This document shows positions 55,994 through 64,000 of a DNA stretch of 64,000 nucleotides, in pieces. The position numbers and the translations under genes were made by a program. This DNA comes from CAKZML01 sp963823435 (lineage in GTDB: Bacteria > Pseudomonadota > Gammaproteobacteria > Steroidobacterales > BM003). The number at the start of each line of letters is the position of its first letter. Position 1 is the first letter of the stretch. Under the pieces are notes generated by a model. The model was given only the letters and a program-made list of their open reading frames with translations. It searched no databases and was not told the origin of the DNA. The DNA is taken from NCBI GenBank assembly GCA_963823435.1, contig CAWGLN010000001.1, positions 62,001 through 126,000 on the forward strand, given 5' to 3'.

Positions 55994-56974
55994 ATGCCTA
56001 TAAACGATCAAGATCGCATAAAGTCACTGGCGCGCAAGGTTCTGCACGTCGAAGCTGGCGCGGTGACGGCCCTGATGGAACGGATAGACCAGGACTTTAT
56101 CCGGGCCTGCGAGATTTGCCTGGAGTGCACTGGCCGAATCGTGGTAATCGGTATGGGCAAATCCGGGCACATTGGCAGCAAGATCGCTGCCACCCTTGCC
56201 AGCACCGGCAGCCCCGCTTTTTTTGTTCACCCCGGCGAAGCAAGTCATGGCGACCTGGGCATGATTACAGGTCCCGACGTCGTGCTTGCCATTTCCAATT
56301 CTGGCGAAACCAGGGAGTTGATCACCATTCTGCCCATGATAAAACGCCTGGGCGTGAAGCTGATCAGCATGACCGGGAGCCCGAACTCGACACTGGCCAA
56401 GGTCGCCGACGTCAATCTGGATGTGAGTGTGACCGAGGAAGCCTGTCCGCTTAACCTCGCCCCCACGGCCAGCACAACCGCCACCCTCGCCTTTGGGGAT
56501 GCCCTGGCCGTGGCCCTGCTTGAGGCACGTGGATTTACCGAAGAGGACTTTGCCCGCTCCCACCCGAGCGGCAGCCTGGGTCGTCGCTTGTTGCTGCGAG
56601 TCGGAGACCTGATGCATACCGGCGAGGGCATTCCACGTATCAGTGCTGACGGTCCGCTGAGTGAGGGTCTGCTGGAAATGACGCGCAAGGGCCTGGGTAT
56701 GACCACGGTCTTTGATGAACACGATCACCTCGTGGGTGTGTTTACAGACGGTGACTTGCGTCGCGCCATCGACGAATCCCTGGATCTGCGCGCCACCCCG
56801 ATGCACGGTGTCATGACGCCAAGGGGTCGCACCATACAGCCCGATCTGCTTGCAGCAGAGGCTGTGCGTATGATGCAAACCTACAAGATCACGTCTTTGC
56901 TGGTTGTCGATGAAGCAGATGAACTGGTGGGGGTGCTACACATCCATGACCTGCTACGCGCCGGCGTGATGTGA
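55994..56974 (+). CDS. kdsD: Arabinose-5-phosphate isomerase KdsD
   Basis: KdsD converts ribulose-5-P to arabinose-5-P for Kdo synthesis. The 326-residue protein has a SIS domain (about 40-170; IGMGKSGHIGSKIAATLAST, SNSGETRELI) and two CBS domains (about 205-326). The His and Lys residues of the active site family are in KSGH and SHPSGSLGRRLL. It is followed by kdsC. Confidence 0.94.
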   Translation: MPINDQDRIKSLARKVLHVEAGAVTALMERIDQDFIRACEICLECTGRIVVIGMGKSGHIGSKIAATLASTGSPAFFVHPGEASHGDLGMITGPDVVLAISNSGETRELITILPMIKRLGVKLISMTGSPNSTLAKVADVNLDVSVTEEACPLNLAPTASTTATLAFGDALAVALLEARGFTEEDFARSHPSGSLGRRLLLRVGDLMHTGEGIPRISADGPLSEGLLEMTRKGLGMTTVFDEHDHLVGVFTDGDLRRAIDESLDLRATPMHGVMTPRGRTIQPDLLAAEAVRMMQTYKITSLLVVDEADELVGVLHIHDLLRAGVM

Positions 56975-57077
56975 GGACGTCTGCGGACGACAGCAGCGTG
57001 CGCCAGACTGGCGCTACAATAGCCCTGCTCCGGACCCGGAAGCGGAGCAGTCCCGGTCAAGCGCGAGGAAACACGGC

Positions 57078-57570
57078 ATGTCGCAAATCAGTGATCCATC
57101 CTCCATTAGCCTGGTGGTGTTCGACGTGGACGGGGTATTCACCGACGGACGCTTTCTGATGGGTCCGCAAGGAGAAGAATACAAGACCTTCCATACCCGG
57201 GATGGGCATGGCGTGAAACGCCTGCTGGCGTCCGGACGTCAAGTCGCAATAATTTCCGGCCGAAATGCCGAGGCGGTAAATCATCGCATGGCAGAACTTG
57301 GCGTGGAGCACGTGTTCCAGGGCTGCAAGGACAAGCAAGCGGTATTGACGTCGTTACTTGACCGGCTGGCCATTTCTCCACGGAACGTCGCCTTTATGGG
57401 TGACGACCTGCCAGACCTGGAGGTCATGCTGCAGTGTTGGCCTGCCTGTGACCGTAGCGGATGGTGTTCCTGAAATCCGCGCCGTCGCAAAAATAATAAC
57501 CAGGGCGCCCGGCGGACATGGGGCCGTCAGGGAATTCTGCGACATGCTGCTTGGCAACGAGGACCCATAG
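57078..57570 (+). CDS. kdsC: Kdo-8-phosphate phosphatase KdsC, frameshifted
   Basis: KdsC is a HAD phosphatase that makes free Kdo. Motif I is VVFDVDGVFTDG (two catalytic Asp), motif II is in IISGRNAEAV, motif IV is GDDLPDLEVM. At 57435 one extra T shifts the frame; the next frame continues VGLPVTVADGVPEIRAVA to TGA at 57570, giving 163 residues after correction. This is the only frameshift I found outside 17.5-27.1 kb. Confidence 0.87.
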
Positions 57571-57572
57571 GC

Positions 57573-58124
57573 ATGCGCAACCTGGTTTATTTCATTGCCC
57601 TGTCTGCCGCGGTCGCCGCGAGTTGGTGGCTGGCTCGCGGCTTGTCAAAAGATGATGTCCCCGGCAACGGTGATTGGAGCGAAGCAAAAAGGGGGTTCTA
57701 CCTGCGCGACGCCGTGCTTTATGGAACCGGTGAGGATGGCTCACCCCGATATACCCTGCAAGCCGACCGCATTGACCAGAATGTACCGGAGGACCGCTTC
57801 GACGCGACCACCATTCACCTGAAACTGAATGACCCGGACGGCCCACCCTGGCTGATCCAGGCTGACCAGGGAGTAATCCCCATGGACCAGGCCTATATTC
57901 AGCTCAACGGCGGGGTCAGGGCACGCCGCGACCAACCTGACCCGACCTTCAGCCTGGAATCGGAGAGCATGCGCTTGCTGAATGAAGAAAGGGTCGCCGA
58001 AACCAGCGATAAGGTGGTTATTCGCTACGGCCAACAACAACTGACGGCGGTTGGGATGCGCGCGTATTTCAATGAAGACAGGGTCGAACTACAATCGAAG
58101 GTACATGGCGATTTCATTCCCTAG
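57573..58124 (+). CDS. lptC: LPS export system protein LptC
   Basis: LptC is a bitopic inner membrane protein that passes LPS from LptB2FG to LptA. It has 183 residues: an N-terminal helix (LVYFIALSAAVAASWWLA) and a beta-jellyroll periplasmic domain (RYTLQADRIDQNVPEDRF on). Start ATG directly after kdsC. It overlaps lptA. Confidence 0.9.
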   Translation: MRNLVYFIALSAAVAASWWLARGLSKDDVPGNGDWSEAKRGFYLRDAVLYGTGEDGSPRYTLQADRIDQNVPEDRFDATTIHLKLNDPDGPPWLIQADQGVIPMDQAYIQLNGGVRARRDQPDPTFSLESESMRLLNEERVAETSDKVVIRYGQQQLTAVGMRAYFNEDRVELQSKVHGDFIP

Positions 58125-58824
58125 ACTAATGTCCAAGGCAACCCTGCTGCTGGCGATTCTGAGCGTCACGCCCGCCTGGGCTGTGCTGACCGGATCCCGG
58201 CTGCCAATTTCTCTGGATGCCGATTCCTCAGACATTGACCGGCGCAATGATCGCCTGGTGTTTCGCGGGGTGAGCATTGCCCAGGGCGACCTGGGTATAG
58301 AAGCGGATGAGGCGGTCGCATCAACCCTGGACTTCGCCAACAGCGAATGGCTGTTCACCGGCAAGGTCAAGATTCGTATGAATACGGCCAGCATAGAGGC
58401 CGACCAGGCAACATTGCAATTCAGAGCTTATCGCCTTTTGTCCGCGGTGATACGTGGCCAACCCGCCGAGTTTCGCCAGGTAGAGGCTGACCAGAGTGTG
58501 ACCGAGGGCCACGGTCGGCTGCTCGAATACGAGGCAGACCCGGGCCTCGTACGTCTCTCGGAAAATGCCTGGTTGAGTGAATCGGGCAAAGAGATAAGCG
58601 GCAACGTTTTAACCTATAGCATGACCGAGGAACGTGTCATCGCCAGTTCCAGCGAGGAAACCGGGGAACGTGTGCGGATCCTGATAACGCCGGAGGGTGT
58701 GAAGGAACTGTCGGACATGGACCTGAACCCTGGAAAGGAACAGACGTCCGAGACGGTCGAAGCTGCCGATGAACAGGAACAGCCGATAGAGCAGAAAGTC
58801 CCGGATACTTCTGATCACCCATGA
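58105..58824 (+). CDS. lptA: LPS transport periplasmic protein LptA, with an acidic tail
   Basis: LptA forms the periplasmic bridge for LPS. ATG 58105 has GAAGG upstream; ATG 58129 just after the lptC stop is an alternative. After a signal peptide (MSKATLLLAILSVTPAWA) the jellyroll domain has ISLDADSSDIDRRNDRLVFR and GDLGIEADEA. Total 239 residues. A C-terminal tail of about 35 residues rich in Glu, Gln and Asp (QTSETVEAADEQEQPIEQ) is longer than usual for the family. It overlaps lptB by four bases. Confidence 0.9.
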   Translation: MAISFPRLMSKATLLLAILSVTPAWAVLTGSRLPISLDADSSDIDRRNDRLVFRGVSIAQGDLGIEADEAVASTLDFANSEWLFTGKVKIRMNTASIEADQATLQFRAYRLLSAVIRGQPAEFRQVEADQSVTEGHGRLLEYEADPGLVRLSENAWLSESGKEISGNVLTYSMTEERVIASSSEETGERVRILITPEGVKELSDMDLNPGKEQTSETVEAADEQEQPIEQKVPDTSDHP

Positions 58825-59546
58825 GCACCTTGAAAGTCAACGGTATTGCCAAGCGTTTCGGTGCCCGCCAGGTGGTCAAGAGTGTTTCGCTGGAGCTGCG
58901 TAGTGGCGAGGTTGTGGGCCTGCTTGGCCCCAATGGCGCTGGCAAGACAACCGCTTTTTATATGATTGTCGGCCTGATTCCCTGTGACCAGGGAAGCATC
59001 CTGCTGGATGATGCCGACCTGACAAACCTGCCCATGCACAGGCGAGCCAGGCTGGGACTGGGATACCTGCCCCAGGAGGCCTCCGTCTTTCGCAACCTCA
59101 GCGTGGCTGACAACATCATGGCCATACTCGAGACTCGCAAGGGTCTGGACCAGGCTGAACGGGAGCGGCGACAGGAAGAACTCATGGAAGAGTTGCATAT
59201 CGGCCACTTGCGCAACAGCCCGGGAATGGCCTTGTCCGGCGGTGAGCGTCGTCGGGTAGAAATTGCTCGTGCCCTGGCGGCCGACCCACGTTTCGTCTTG
59301 CTGGACGAACCATTTGCAGGCGTGGACCCGATATCGGTAATTGATATCCAGCGCATCATCCATCACCTGACCCAGCGAAAAATCGGCGTGCTGATCACCG
59401 ATCACAATGTACGCGAGACCCTTGGCATTTGTGGCCACGCCTACATTCTCAGTGACGGCAACGTGATCGCCGAGGGCAAGCCCGATGAAATTGTTGCCAA
59501 TCGAAATGTTCGTGAAGTGTATCTTGGAGAGGATTTCCGCCTGTAG
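58821..59546 (+). CDS. lptB: LPS export ABC transporter ATP-binding protein LptB
   Basis: LptB is the ATPase of LptB2FG. It has 241 residues with Walker A GPNGAGKTT (about 34-42), signature LSGGERRRVEIARAL, Walker B FVLLDEPFAGVDP and the switch His in ITDHNVRETL. It ends the kdsD-kdsC-lptCAB run; rpoN follows after repeat copy G. Confidence 0.97.
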   Translation: MSTLKVNGIAKRFGARQVVKSVSLELRSGEVVGLLGPNGAGKTTAFYMIVGLIPCDQGSILLDDADLTNLPMHRRARLGLGYLPQEASVFRNLSVADNIMAILETRKGLDQAERERRQEELMEELHIGHLRNSPGMALSGGERRRVEIARALAADPRFVLLDEPFAGVDPISVIDIQRIIHHLTQRKIGVLITDHNVRETLGICGHAYILSDGNVIAEGKPDEIVANRNVREVYLGEDFRL

Positions 59547-59643
59547 CCTTCCGGGTATAAACTGCCGGTAAGTCGCAAGCATGTATGGGTAACCGCAAAA
59601 GGAATGGCCATCAGTATCAGCCAAAGTCGAAAGAACAGCTCTT

Positions 59644-59806
59644 GGGAATCTCTGAATTCATTCATTGCCTCGTGTCTTGCGTCTAAAAGTTCCATCGTCT
59701 GTGTTGCCAATCTACGCAAGACCCCGGCTATTGCGTGCCATTGGCGTCTTGAATCGGAATCTTCGCTCTCGCCATACACTTCGCCCGGAATAGATCAGAG
59801 GTTCCC
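59644..59806 (+). repeat. Copy G of the interspersed element, ending on the rpoN start codon
   Basis: 163 bases between lptB and rpoN. Left end GGGAATCTCTGAATTCATTC, right end GAATAGATCAGAGGTTCCC. The inner blocks GTGTTGCCAATCTACGCAAG and GCGTGCCATTGGCGTCTTGA match copy E. Both ends are flanked by TT. The right end finishes at 59806; rpoN begins at 59807. AGAGG at 59797-59801 in the repeat is placed as a ribosome binding site for rpoN. Confidence 0.85.
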
Positions 59807-61231
59807 TTGCTGAAGCCCAGCCTGCAACTCAAACTCGGCCAACAGCTGACCATGACCCCTCAGTTGCAGCAGGCAATACGTCTTTTGCAGCTCCCGGTAA
59901 TGGACCTGCAATCCCATATCCAGGAAGCGCTGGAAGCCAATGTCATGCTTGACGTTGAAGAACCCGTGGGCGAAACCACAATTGACGAAACCCCGGATGC
60001 CGTTGAAGTGGACGAGACACCGGCTCCCGAGCGCGATTTCAACGAAGTTGAGGCCAACTGGAGTGACCGCAATGTCACCGCCAGCGTCGACTCGGGTTAC
60101 AACCCCGGGGAACCCAGGCCCGAGAGGGACCTGGAAGACCAGAGCGGAGACAGCCTCAGGGAGCACCTCTCCTGGCAGTTGGAAATGGAACGTCTGGACC
60201 CACACAAACACATGATGGGTCAGGCGATTATCGACGCCATAAACGATGACGGTTACCTGGTCGACAGCCTTGAAGAAATACGCGAAACGCTGATGCCGGA
60301 TCTGGACGCGAGCATGGACCAGCTGGAAGCAGTCCTGATGCTGGTACAGAAATTTGATCCCAGCGGTGTGGCCGCCCGCGACCTGAGCGAGAGCGTAGGC
60401 CTGCAACTGCGTCAGCTGGATCCGGATACGCCCGGTCTTGAGCTGGCCAAAAAAATCGCAAAAGATCACCTCGAACTTGTTGCACAACAGCAATTTGCCG
60501 TGCTGCGGCGCAAATTGCATTGCGCAGATGATGACCTGGATCACGCGATCCTGTTGGTCCGCGCCTGCCACCCCCGGCCCGGATCTACAATAGGTTCAGG
60601 CAGCACGGAATACGTCATTCCCGACGTCTATGTACGAAAAATTGACAACCGGTGGATAGTCGAGGTCAACTCAAGCATAGCTCCGCGACTTTGCGTAAAC
60701 GCCACCTACGCCGGCGCAATAGGACGCGGCACCGATCACACAGTGCTGAGGACTCAATTGCAGGAAGCCCGCTGGCTGGTACGCAGCCTTGAAATCAGGG
60801 ATGAAACCCTGCTCAAGGTGGCCCACTGTATCGTGCAAAAGCAACACGAATTTCTGGATCATGGTGACGTAGCCATGCGTCCCCTGGTGCTGCGTGAGGT
60901 GGCCGAAGAGGTGGGTATGCATGAGTCAACCATTTCCCGCGTCAGCGCCAACAAGTTTATGCACACCCCCCGGGGCATCTTCGAATTTCGCTTTTTCTTT
61001 TCCAGTCATGTGTCAGGGGATGACGGAAGTGAGCACTCCGCCATCGAGGTACGTGCTCGCATCAAGCAAATGATTGGACAAGAAAATCCTAAAAAGCCAT
61101 TAAGCGACAACAAGATCGCGAAGGCTCTCTCCGACGACGGCATCCAGGCCGCGAGGCGCACTGTCGCCAAGTACCGGGAAGCCATGTCAATTCCGCCCTC
61201 GAGCGAACGCAGGCGGCTGGCAGACTGCTAG
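59807..61231 (+). CDS. rpoN: RNA polymerase sigma-54 factor RpoN
   Basis: Sigma-54 reads -24/-12 promoters such as that of pilA at 12397. The 474-residue protein has region I (LKPSLQLKLGQQLTMTPQLQ), an acidic region II, and region III with the helix-turn-helix and the RpoN box ARRTVAKYRE near the C-terminus. No ATG fits the N-terminus: TTG 59807 or CTG 59810 must serve, and AGAGG in the adjoining repeat lies 5 or 8 bases before. Region I normally begins with MKPSLQ, so the repeat may have replaced the original start region. Confidence 0.94.
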   Translation: MLKPSLQLKLGQQLTMTPQLQQAIRLLQLPVMDLQSHIQEALEANVMLDVEEPVGETTIDETPDAVEVDETPAPERDFNEVEANWSDRNVTASVDSGYNPGEPRPERDLEDQSGDSLREHLSWQLEMERLDPHKHMMGQAIIDAINDDGYLVDSLEEIRETLMPDLDASMDQLEAVLMLVQKFDPSGVAARDLSESVGLQLRQLDPDTPGLELAKKIAKDHLELVAQQQFAVLRRKLHCADDDLDHAILLVRACHPRPGSTIGSGSTEYVIPDVYVRKIDNRWIVEVNSSIAPRLCVNATYAGAIGRGTDHTVLRTQLQEARWLVRSLEIRDETLLKVAHCIVQKQHEFLDHGDVAMRPLVLREVAEEVGMHESTISRVSANKFMHTPRGIFEFRFFFSSHVSGDDGSEHSAIEVRARIKQMIGQENPKKPLSDNKIAKALSDDGIQAARRTVAKYREAMSIPPSSERRRLADC

Positions 61232-61254
61232 TAATCAACGTAAAGGAGAAAACT

Positions 61255-61575
61255 ATGCAATTGAACATTTCCGGGCACCACGTCGCAGTTACCCCACCAC
61301 TGCGCCAATATGTATCCGAGAAGCTCGAACGAATCCAGCGACACTGCGATTACGTGGTCAACGCAGACTGCATATTAACGGTGGAAAAACTCCAACATAA
61401 AGCCGAGGCCACGCTAAGCATGCGCGGTATCAAGATCTACGCCGATGCGATCGAACAGGATATGTATGCGGCCATCGACGGCCTGGCTGACAAGCTGGAC
61501 AGGCAGGTCCGTAAACGCAGGGGAAAAACCATCGATCACCATGCCCGGGATGTGGACAAATCAGTCTACGAGTAG
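61255..61575 (+). CDS. hpf: Ribosome hibernation promoting factor (short HPF)
   Basis: HPF binds the 30S decoding site and helps form 100S dimers in starvation. The 106-residue protein has QLNISGHHVAVTPPLRQYVS and the basic second half, and no long C-terminal domain, so it is the short type. AAGGAG lies 7 bases before the ATG. It follows rpoN as in E. coli. Confidence 0.94.
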   Translation: MQLNISGHHVAVTPPLRQYVSEKLERIQRHCDYVVNADCILTVEKLQHKAEATLSMRGIKIYADAIEQDMYAAIDGLADKLDRQVRKRRGKTIDHHARDVDKSVYE

Positions 61576-61583
61576 AGTTTTCA

Positions 61584-61643
61584 GCACATCCCTGATGTGC
61601 AGGAAACCGTCACACAACAAGGGGGCCAGGCCCCCTTGTTTTT
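61584..61643 (+). terminator. Two hairpins after hpf, the second a terminator
   Basis: First stem GCACATC-CCT-GATGTGC (61584-61600), then AACAAGGGGGCC / GGCCCCCTTGTT (61616-61640) followed by TTTC. The second is very strong and would separate rpoN-hpf from ptsN-rapZ, or act as an RNA processing stabiliser. Confidence 0.75.
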
Positions 61644-61659
61644 CAGGCAAGCACCAAGT

Positions 61660-62187
61660 ATGCCGATGGAATTCAAACTATCCGACCTGATTACCGAGGG
61701 TCGTGCAATGGCACAGGTCAAGGCGCGCAGCAAAAAGCACGCCCTGGAAATCCTGTCCGAAATGCTGGCCGAAACCTTGCCCTCGGATCCGGAGTCCAAC
61801 AATCGTCTTTCACTTACCAATATCGTGATGGAGGCGCTGATCCAAAGAGAAAAACTGGGCAGCACCGGTCTTGGGGGCGGTATCGCTCTTCCGCATGGCG
61901 CTTTGCCGCAGGCAGAGCAACTGGCTGCAGCCGTGATTACCCTGCAGCAGGCAGTGGACTACGAAACACCGGATGGCGAACCGGTGGACCTGATCATTGC
62001 CGTGATTGCACCGAATCCGGCAGTAGATGAACACCGGGAAATGCTGTCTTTGACCAGCCAGGTTCTCTCCAGCCACACGGGAAAATGCCCCTTGCGATCA
62101 GCTTTGAACAGCAAGGAATTGCACGCCGCCCTGGCCTGTGTGGATGAAGCCCTCGCGGCTGAATCCCGGATTGCCGAGGCGGGATGA
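61660..62187 (+). CDS. ptsN: Nitrogen PTS enzyme IIA PtsN
   Basis: EIIA-Ntr, a phosphorylated regulator of K+ transport and envelope stress. ATG 61660 (MPMEFKLSDLITEG) gives 175 residues, with the phosphorylated His79 in GGIALPHG. The frame is open from 61597, but the extension would cross the terminator. It has a small insert (PSDPESNNRL) before NIVMEALIQREKLGS. Confidence 0.92.
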   Translation: MPMEFKLSDLITEGRAMAQVKARSKKHALEILSEMLAETLPSDPESNNRLSLTNIVMEALIQREKLGSTGLGGGIALPHGALPQAEQLAAAVITLQQAVDYETPDGEPVDLIIAVIAPNPAVDEHREMLSLTSQVLSSHTGKCPLRSALNSKELHAALACVDEALAAESRIAEAG

Positions 62188-63089
62188 TGCCGAACAGCGA
62201 TATCAGGCTGGTTATCGTCACGGGCCTTTCCGGGTCAGGCAAGAGCATCGCCCTGGATATGCTTGAGGACCTCGACTTCTATTGCATAGACAACCTGCCT
62301 TCCGGACTGGTGGAACCGTTCCTGGAACAGGCGGCAGCAGGACGTCTGCACGCCTATCATCGCGCCGCCATCGCACTGGATGCCCGCAACCTGCCGGAGG
62401 ACCTGATCAAGGTTCCTGAGATGATCAGCAAGCTGAGAGCCACGGGTCTGCAGGTTGACGTGATTTTTCTTGATGCCGACGACGGCGTGGTTATCAAGCG
62501 TTACGCCGAAAGCCGACGCCGTCACCCATTAAGTCGCAAGGGACTGAGCCTGGCAGGTGCTATTGAATTCGAACGGGAGGTACTCAGACCGTTACACGAA
62601 ATCGCGGACCTGGTGATCGACAGCAGCCGAACCAATGTGCATCAGCTTCGCAAAATAATCAGCCAACGTGTAGCGGAACATGAATCGGGAAGCCTGGCCC
62701 TGAATTTCACTTCATTCGGATTCAAACATGGTTTGCCACACGATGCCGACTACGTTTTTGACGTACGTTTCCTGCCCAACCCCTACTGGGAACACGAATT
62801 GCGTGACTTGACCGGACTGGATCCGGCGGTTATTCAGTACCTGGAAAGTCACCAGACGGTTAACGATTTCGTAAAGAACATTACCAGTTTTCTTGAACCC
62901 TGCCTGCGGGCACAAAGCCAGCAGAACCGCAGTTTTCTGACTATTGCGGTAGGCTGCACCGGCGGTTTGCACCGGTCAGTGTACCTGTGCGAAAAACTGG
63001 CCAGGCACTTTCTGGTCAGCTATCCGCAGGTAAGCGTAAGACACACGGAATTGATGGACCAGGATCGAATCCCCACCCTGGTGACGTAG
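62184..63089 (+). CDS. rapZ: RNase adapter protein RapZ
   Basis: RapZ guides RNase E to the sRNA GlmZ and so regulates glucosamine-6-P synthesis. The 301-residue protein has P-loop GLSGSGKSIALDMLED, KRYAESRRRHPL, and C-terminal GCTGGLHRSVYLCEKLA. It overlaps ptsN by four bases. The usual npr (HPr-like) gene does not follow; mgtE does. Confidence 0.95.
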   Translation: MMPNSDIRLVIVTGLSGSGKSIALDMLEDLDFYCIDNLPSGLVEPFLEQAAAGRLHAYHRAAIALDARNLPEDLIKVPEMISKLRATGLQVDVIFLDADDGVVIKRYAESRRRHPLSRKGLSLAGAIEFEREVLRPLHEIADLVIDSSRTNVHQLRKIISQRVAEHESGSLALNFTSFGFKHGLPHDADYVFDVRFLPNPYWEHELRDLTGLDPAVIQYLESHQTVNDFVKNITSFLEPCLRAQSQQNRSFLTIAVGCTGGLHRSVYLCEKLARHFLVSYPQVSVRHTELMDQDRIPTLVT

Positions 63090-63164
63090 ACGCACAATTG
63101 CTGCAAGGCTACACTGCGCCCCGTTGTTCAATCCATTGCGAGCGGGCTAACAGAGAGTAGCAGC

Positions 63165-64000
63165 ATGTCGGCAGCCGAGCCCAAAACAATCCCGTCAACA
63201 CGTCTGGAAGCACTCCGCGACGCTTTGGACGAGGGTGCACTGCGCCCGGCGAAACGAATGATCAACGCGCTTCACCCTGCAGAAGTCGCGTCCCTGATTG
63301 AATCCATGCGGCCCTCCGAACGCCAGATTCTTTGGGAACTTGTGCCGGCGGATGACGAGGGCGACATACTCCTGGAGCTCAATGACGAGGTGCGAGCCGG
63401 CATCATCGCCACCATGGACGACCACGAGATCGTGGCCGCCACCGACGGCATGGAACTCGACGACCTGGCCGACTTCCTGACCGACCTGCCGGAAACCATT
63501 ATCCAGCAAGTCATGCACTCCATGGACCAGCAGCACCAGGACCGCTTGCAGGCGGTGCTTGCCTATCCCGAGGACAGTGCCGGCGGCCTGATGAACCCGG
63601 ACACGGTAACCGTGCGGCCGGATGTAAGTATCGATGTGGTGTTACGTTACCTGCGTTTGAGTGGCGGGGTACCTGACAAAACTGACGCCCTGTTTGTGGT
63701 CAATCGCCATGATTTGTACCTGGGCACCCTGTCGCTCACCAGCCTGCTGACTGCCGACACGTCATTGGCGGTATCAGAGGTGATGGATTCCGACCCGGTG
63801 GTGTTGCTGGCGGACACACCGGAGGCGGAGGTGGCAAAACAGTTCTCCAACAGGGATCTTCTTTCTGCGGCTGTGGTGGACGAAAAAGGCCTACTCCTCG
63901 GCCGCATTACCATTGATGACGTGGTTGACGTCATTCGTGAGCAGGGTGAGCACTCCCTGATGAGTATGGCCGGTCTGGATGAGGACGAGGACATGTTCGC
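63165..64000 (+). CDS. mgtE: Magnesium transporter MgtE, N-terminal part (runs off the window)
   Basis: MgtE is a dimeric Mg2+ channel with a cytoplasmic gate. The ATG at 63165 opens a frame that stays open to the window end. About 279 residues are present: an N-terminal helical MgtE_N domain (DALDEGALRPAKRMINALHP, LEALRD on) and the two CBS domains (YPEDSAGGLMNPDTVTVRPD; RITIDDVVDVI). The transmembrane part lies beyond the window. Confidence 0.93.
   Translation, partial: MSAAEPKTIPSTRLEALRDALDEGALRPAKRMINALHPAEVASLIESMRPSERQILWELVPADDEGDILLELNDEVRAGIIATMDDHEIVAATDGMELDDLADFLTDLPETIIQQVMHSMDQQHQDRLQAVLAYPEDSAGGLMNPDTVTVRPDVSIDVVLRYLRLSGGVPDKTDALFVVNRHDLYLGTLSLTSLLTADTSLAVSEVMDSDPVVLLADTPEAEVAKQFSNRDLLSAAVVDEKGLLLGRITIDDVVDVIREQGEHSLMSMAGLDEDEDMF

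Overview
The window reads as a moderately GC-rich gammaproteobacterial chromosome. Almost every gene is a housekeeping gene in an order typical of free-living Gammaproteobacteria: type IV pilus pilSR-pilA-pilBCD, coaE-zapD-yacG-mutT, secA, a complete division and cell wall (dcw) cluster, rnpB, lpoA-yraN-diaA, sspAB, the bc1 complex, murA-ibaG, and kdsDC-lptCAB-rpoN-hpf-ptsN-rapZ. The sequence alone does not fix the genus. There is no prophage, CRISPR array, tRNA gene or recognisable transposase, and both ends cut through genes (clpB on the left, mgtE on the right).

Layout. 1-8.9 kb: clpB, a ZIP metal transporter, pgeF, rluD, bamD, nadE and sucDC. 9.0-19.7 kb: pilS-pilR, pilA behind a sigma-54 promoter, a divergent pilin-like gene, pilBCD, then coaE, zapD and yacG. 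19.7-24.8 kb: mutT, secA, an M23 envelope peptidase preceded by a c-di-GMP-I (GEMM) riboswitch, and a dciA-like gene. 24.9-43.5 kb: the dcw cluster on the minus strand from mraZ to ftsZ, ending with lpxC, with a sigma-70 promoter overlapping MraZ boxes. 43.7-49.3 kb: rnpB, rsmI, lpoA-yraN-diaA and sspAB. 49.3-54.7 kb: petCBA, a DegS-type protease, murA and ibaG. 55-64 kb: a CaCA antiporter, Kdo and LPS transport genes, rpoN, hpf, ptsN, rapZ and mgtE.

How the genes work together. Most of the window builds and divides the envelope: murein precursors (mur, mraY, ddl), septal synthesis (ftsW, ftsI, ftsL, ftsQ, ftsA, ftsZ, zapD), LPS (lpxC, kdsD, kdsC, lptABC), outer membrane assembly (bamD), protein export (secA) and murein turnover (M23 peptidase, lpoA). 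RpoN (59.8 kb) and PilSR (9-12 kb) together would drive pilA.

Three things stand out. (1) SecA carries an in-frame insertion of about 50 residues at the start of its preprotein cross-linking domain that closely resembles the N-terminal domain of translation initiation factor IF3; I know of no described SecA of this form. (2) A miniature inverted-repeat family (about 145-230 bp, ends GGGAGCCTCTGATCTATTC) is dispersed through the intergenic regions. Some copies contain a second repeat, several copies abut stop codons, and one ends on the base before the rpoN start and appears to supply its ribosome binding site. (3) Single-base frameshifts hit pilD, coaE, secA, the M23 gene, dciA, lpxC and ftsZ between 17.5 and 27.1 kb, with another in kdsC. 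Because essential genes are affected, these are most likely sequence or assembly errors; I give the full spans of the intended genes.
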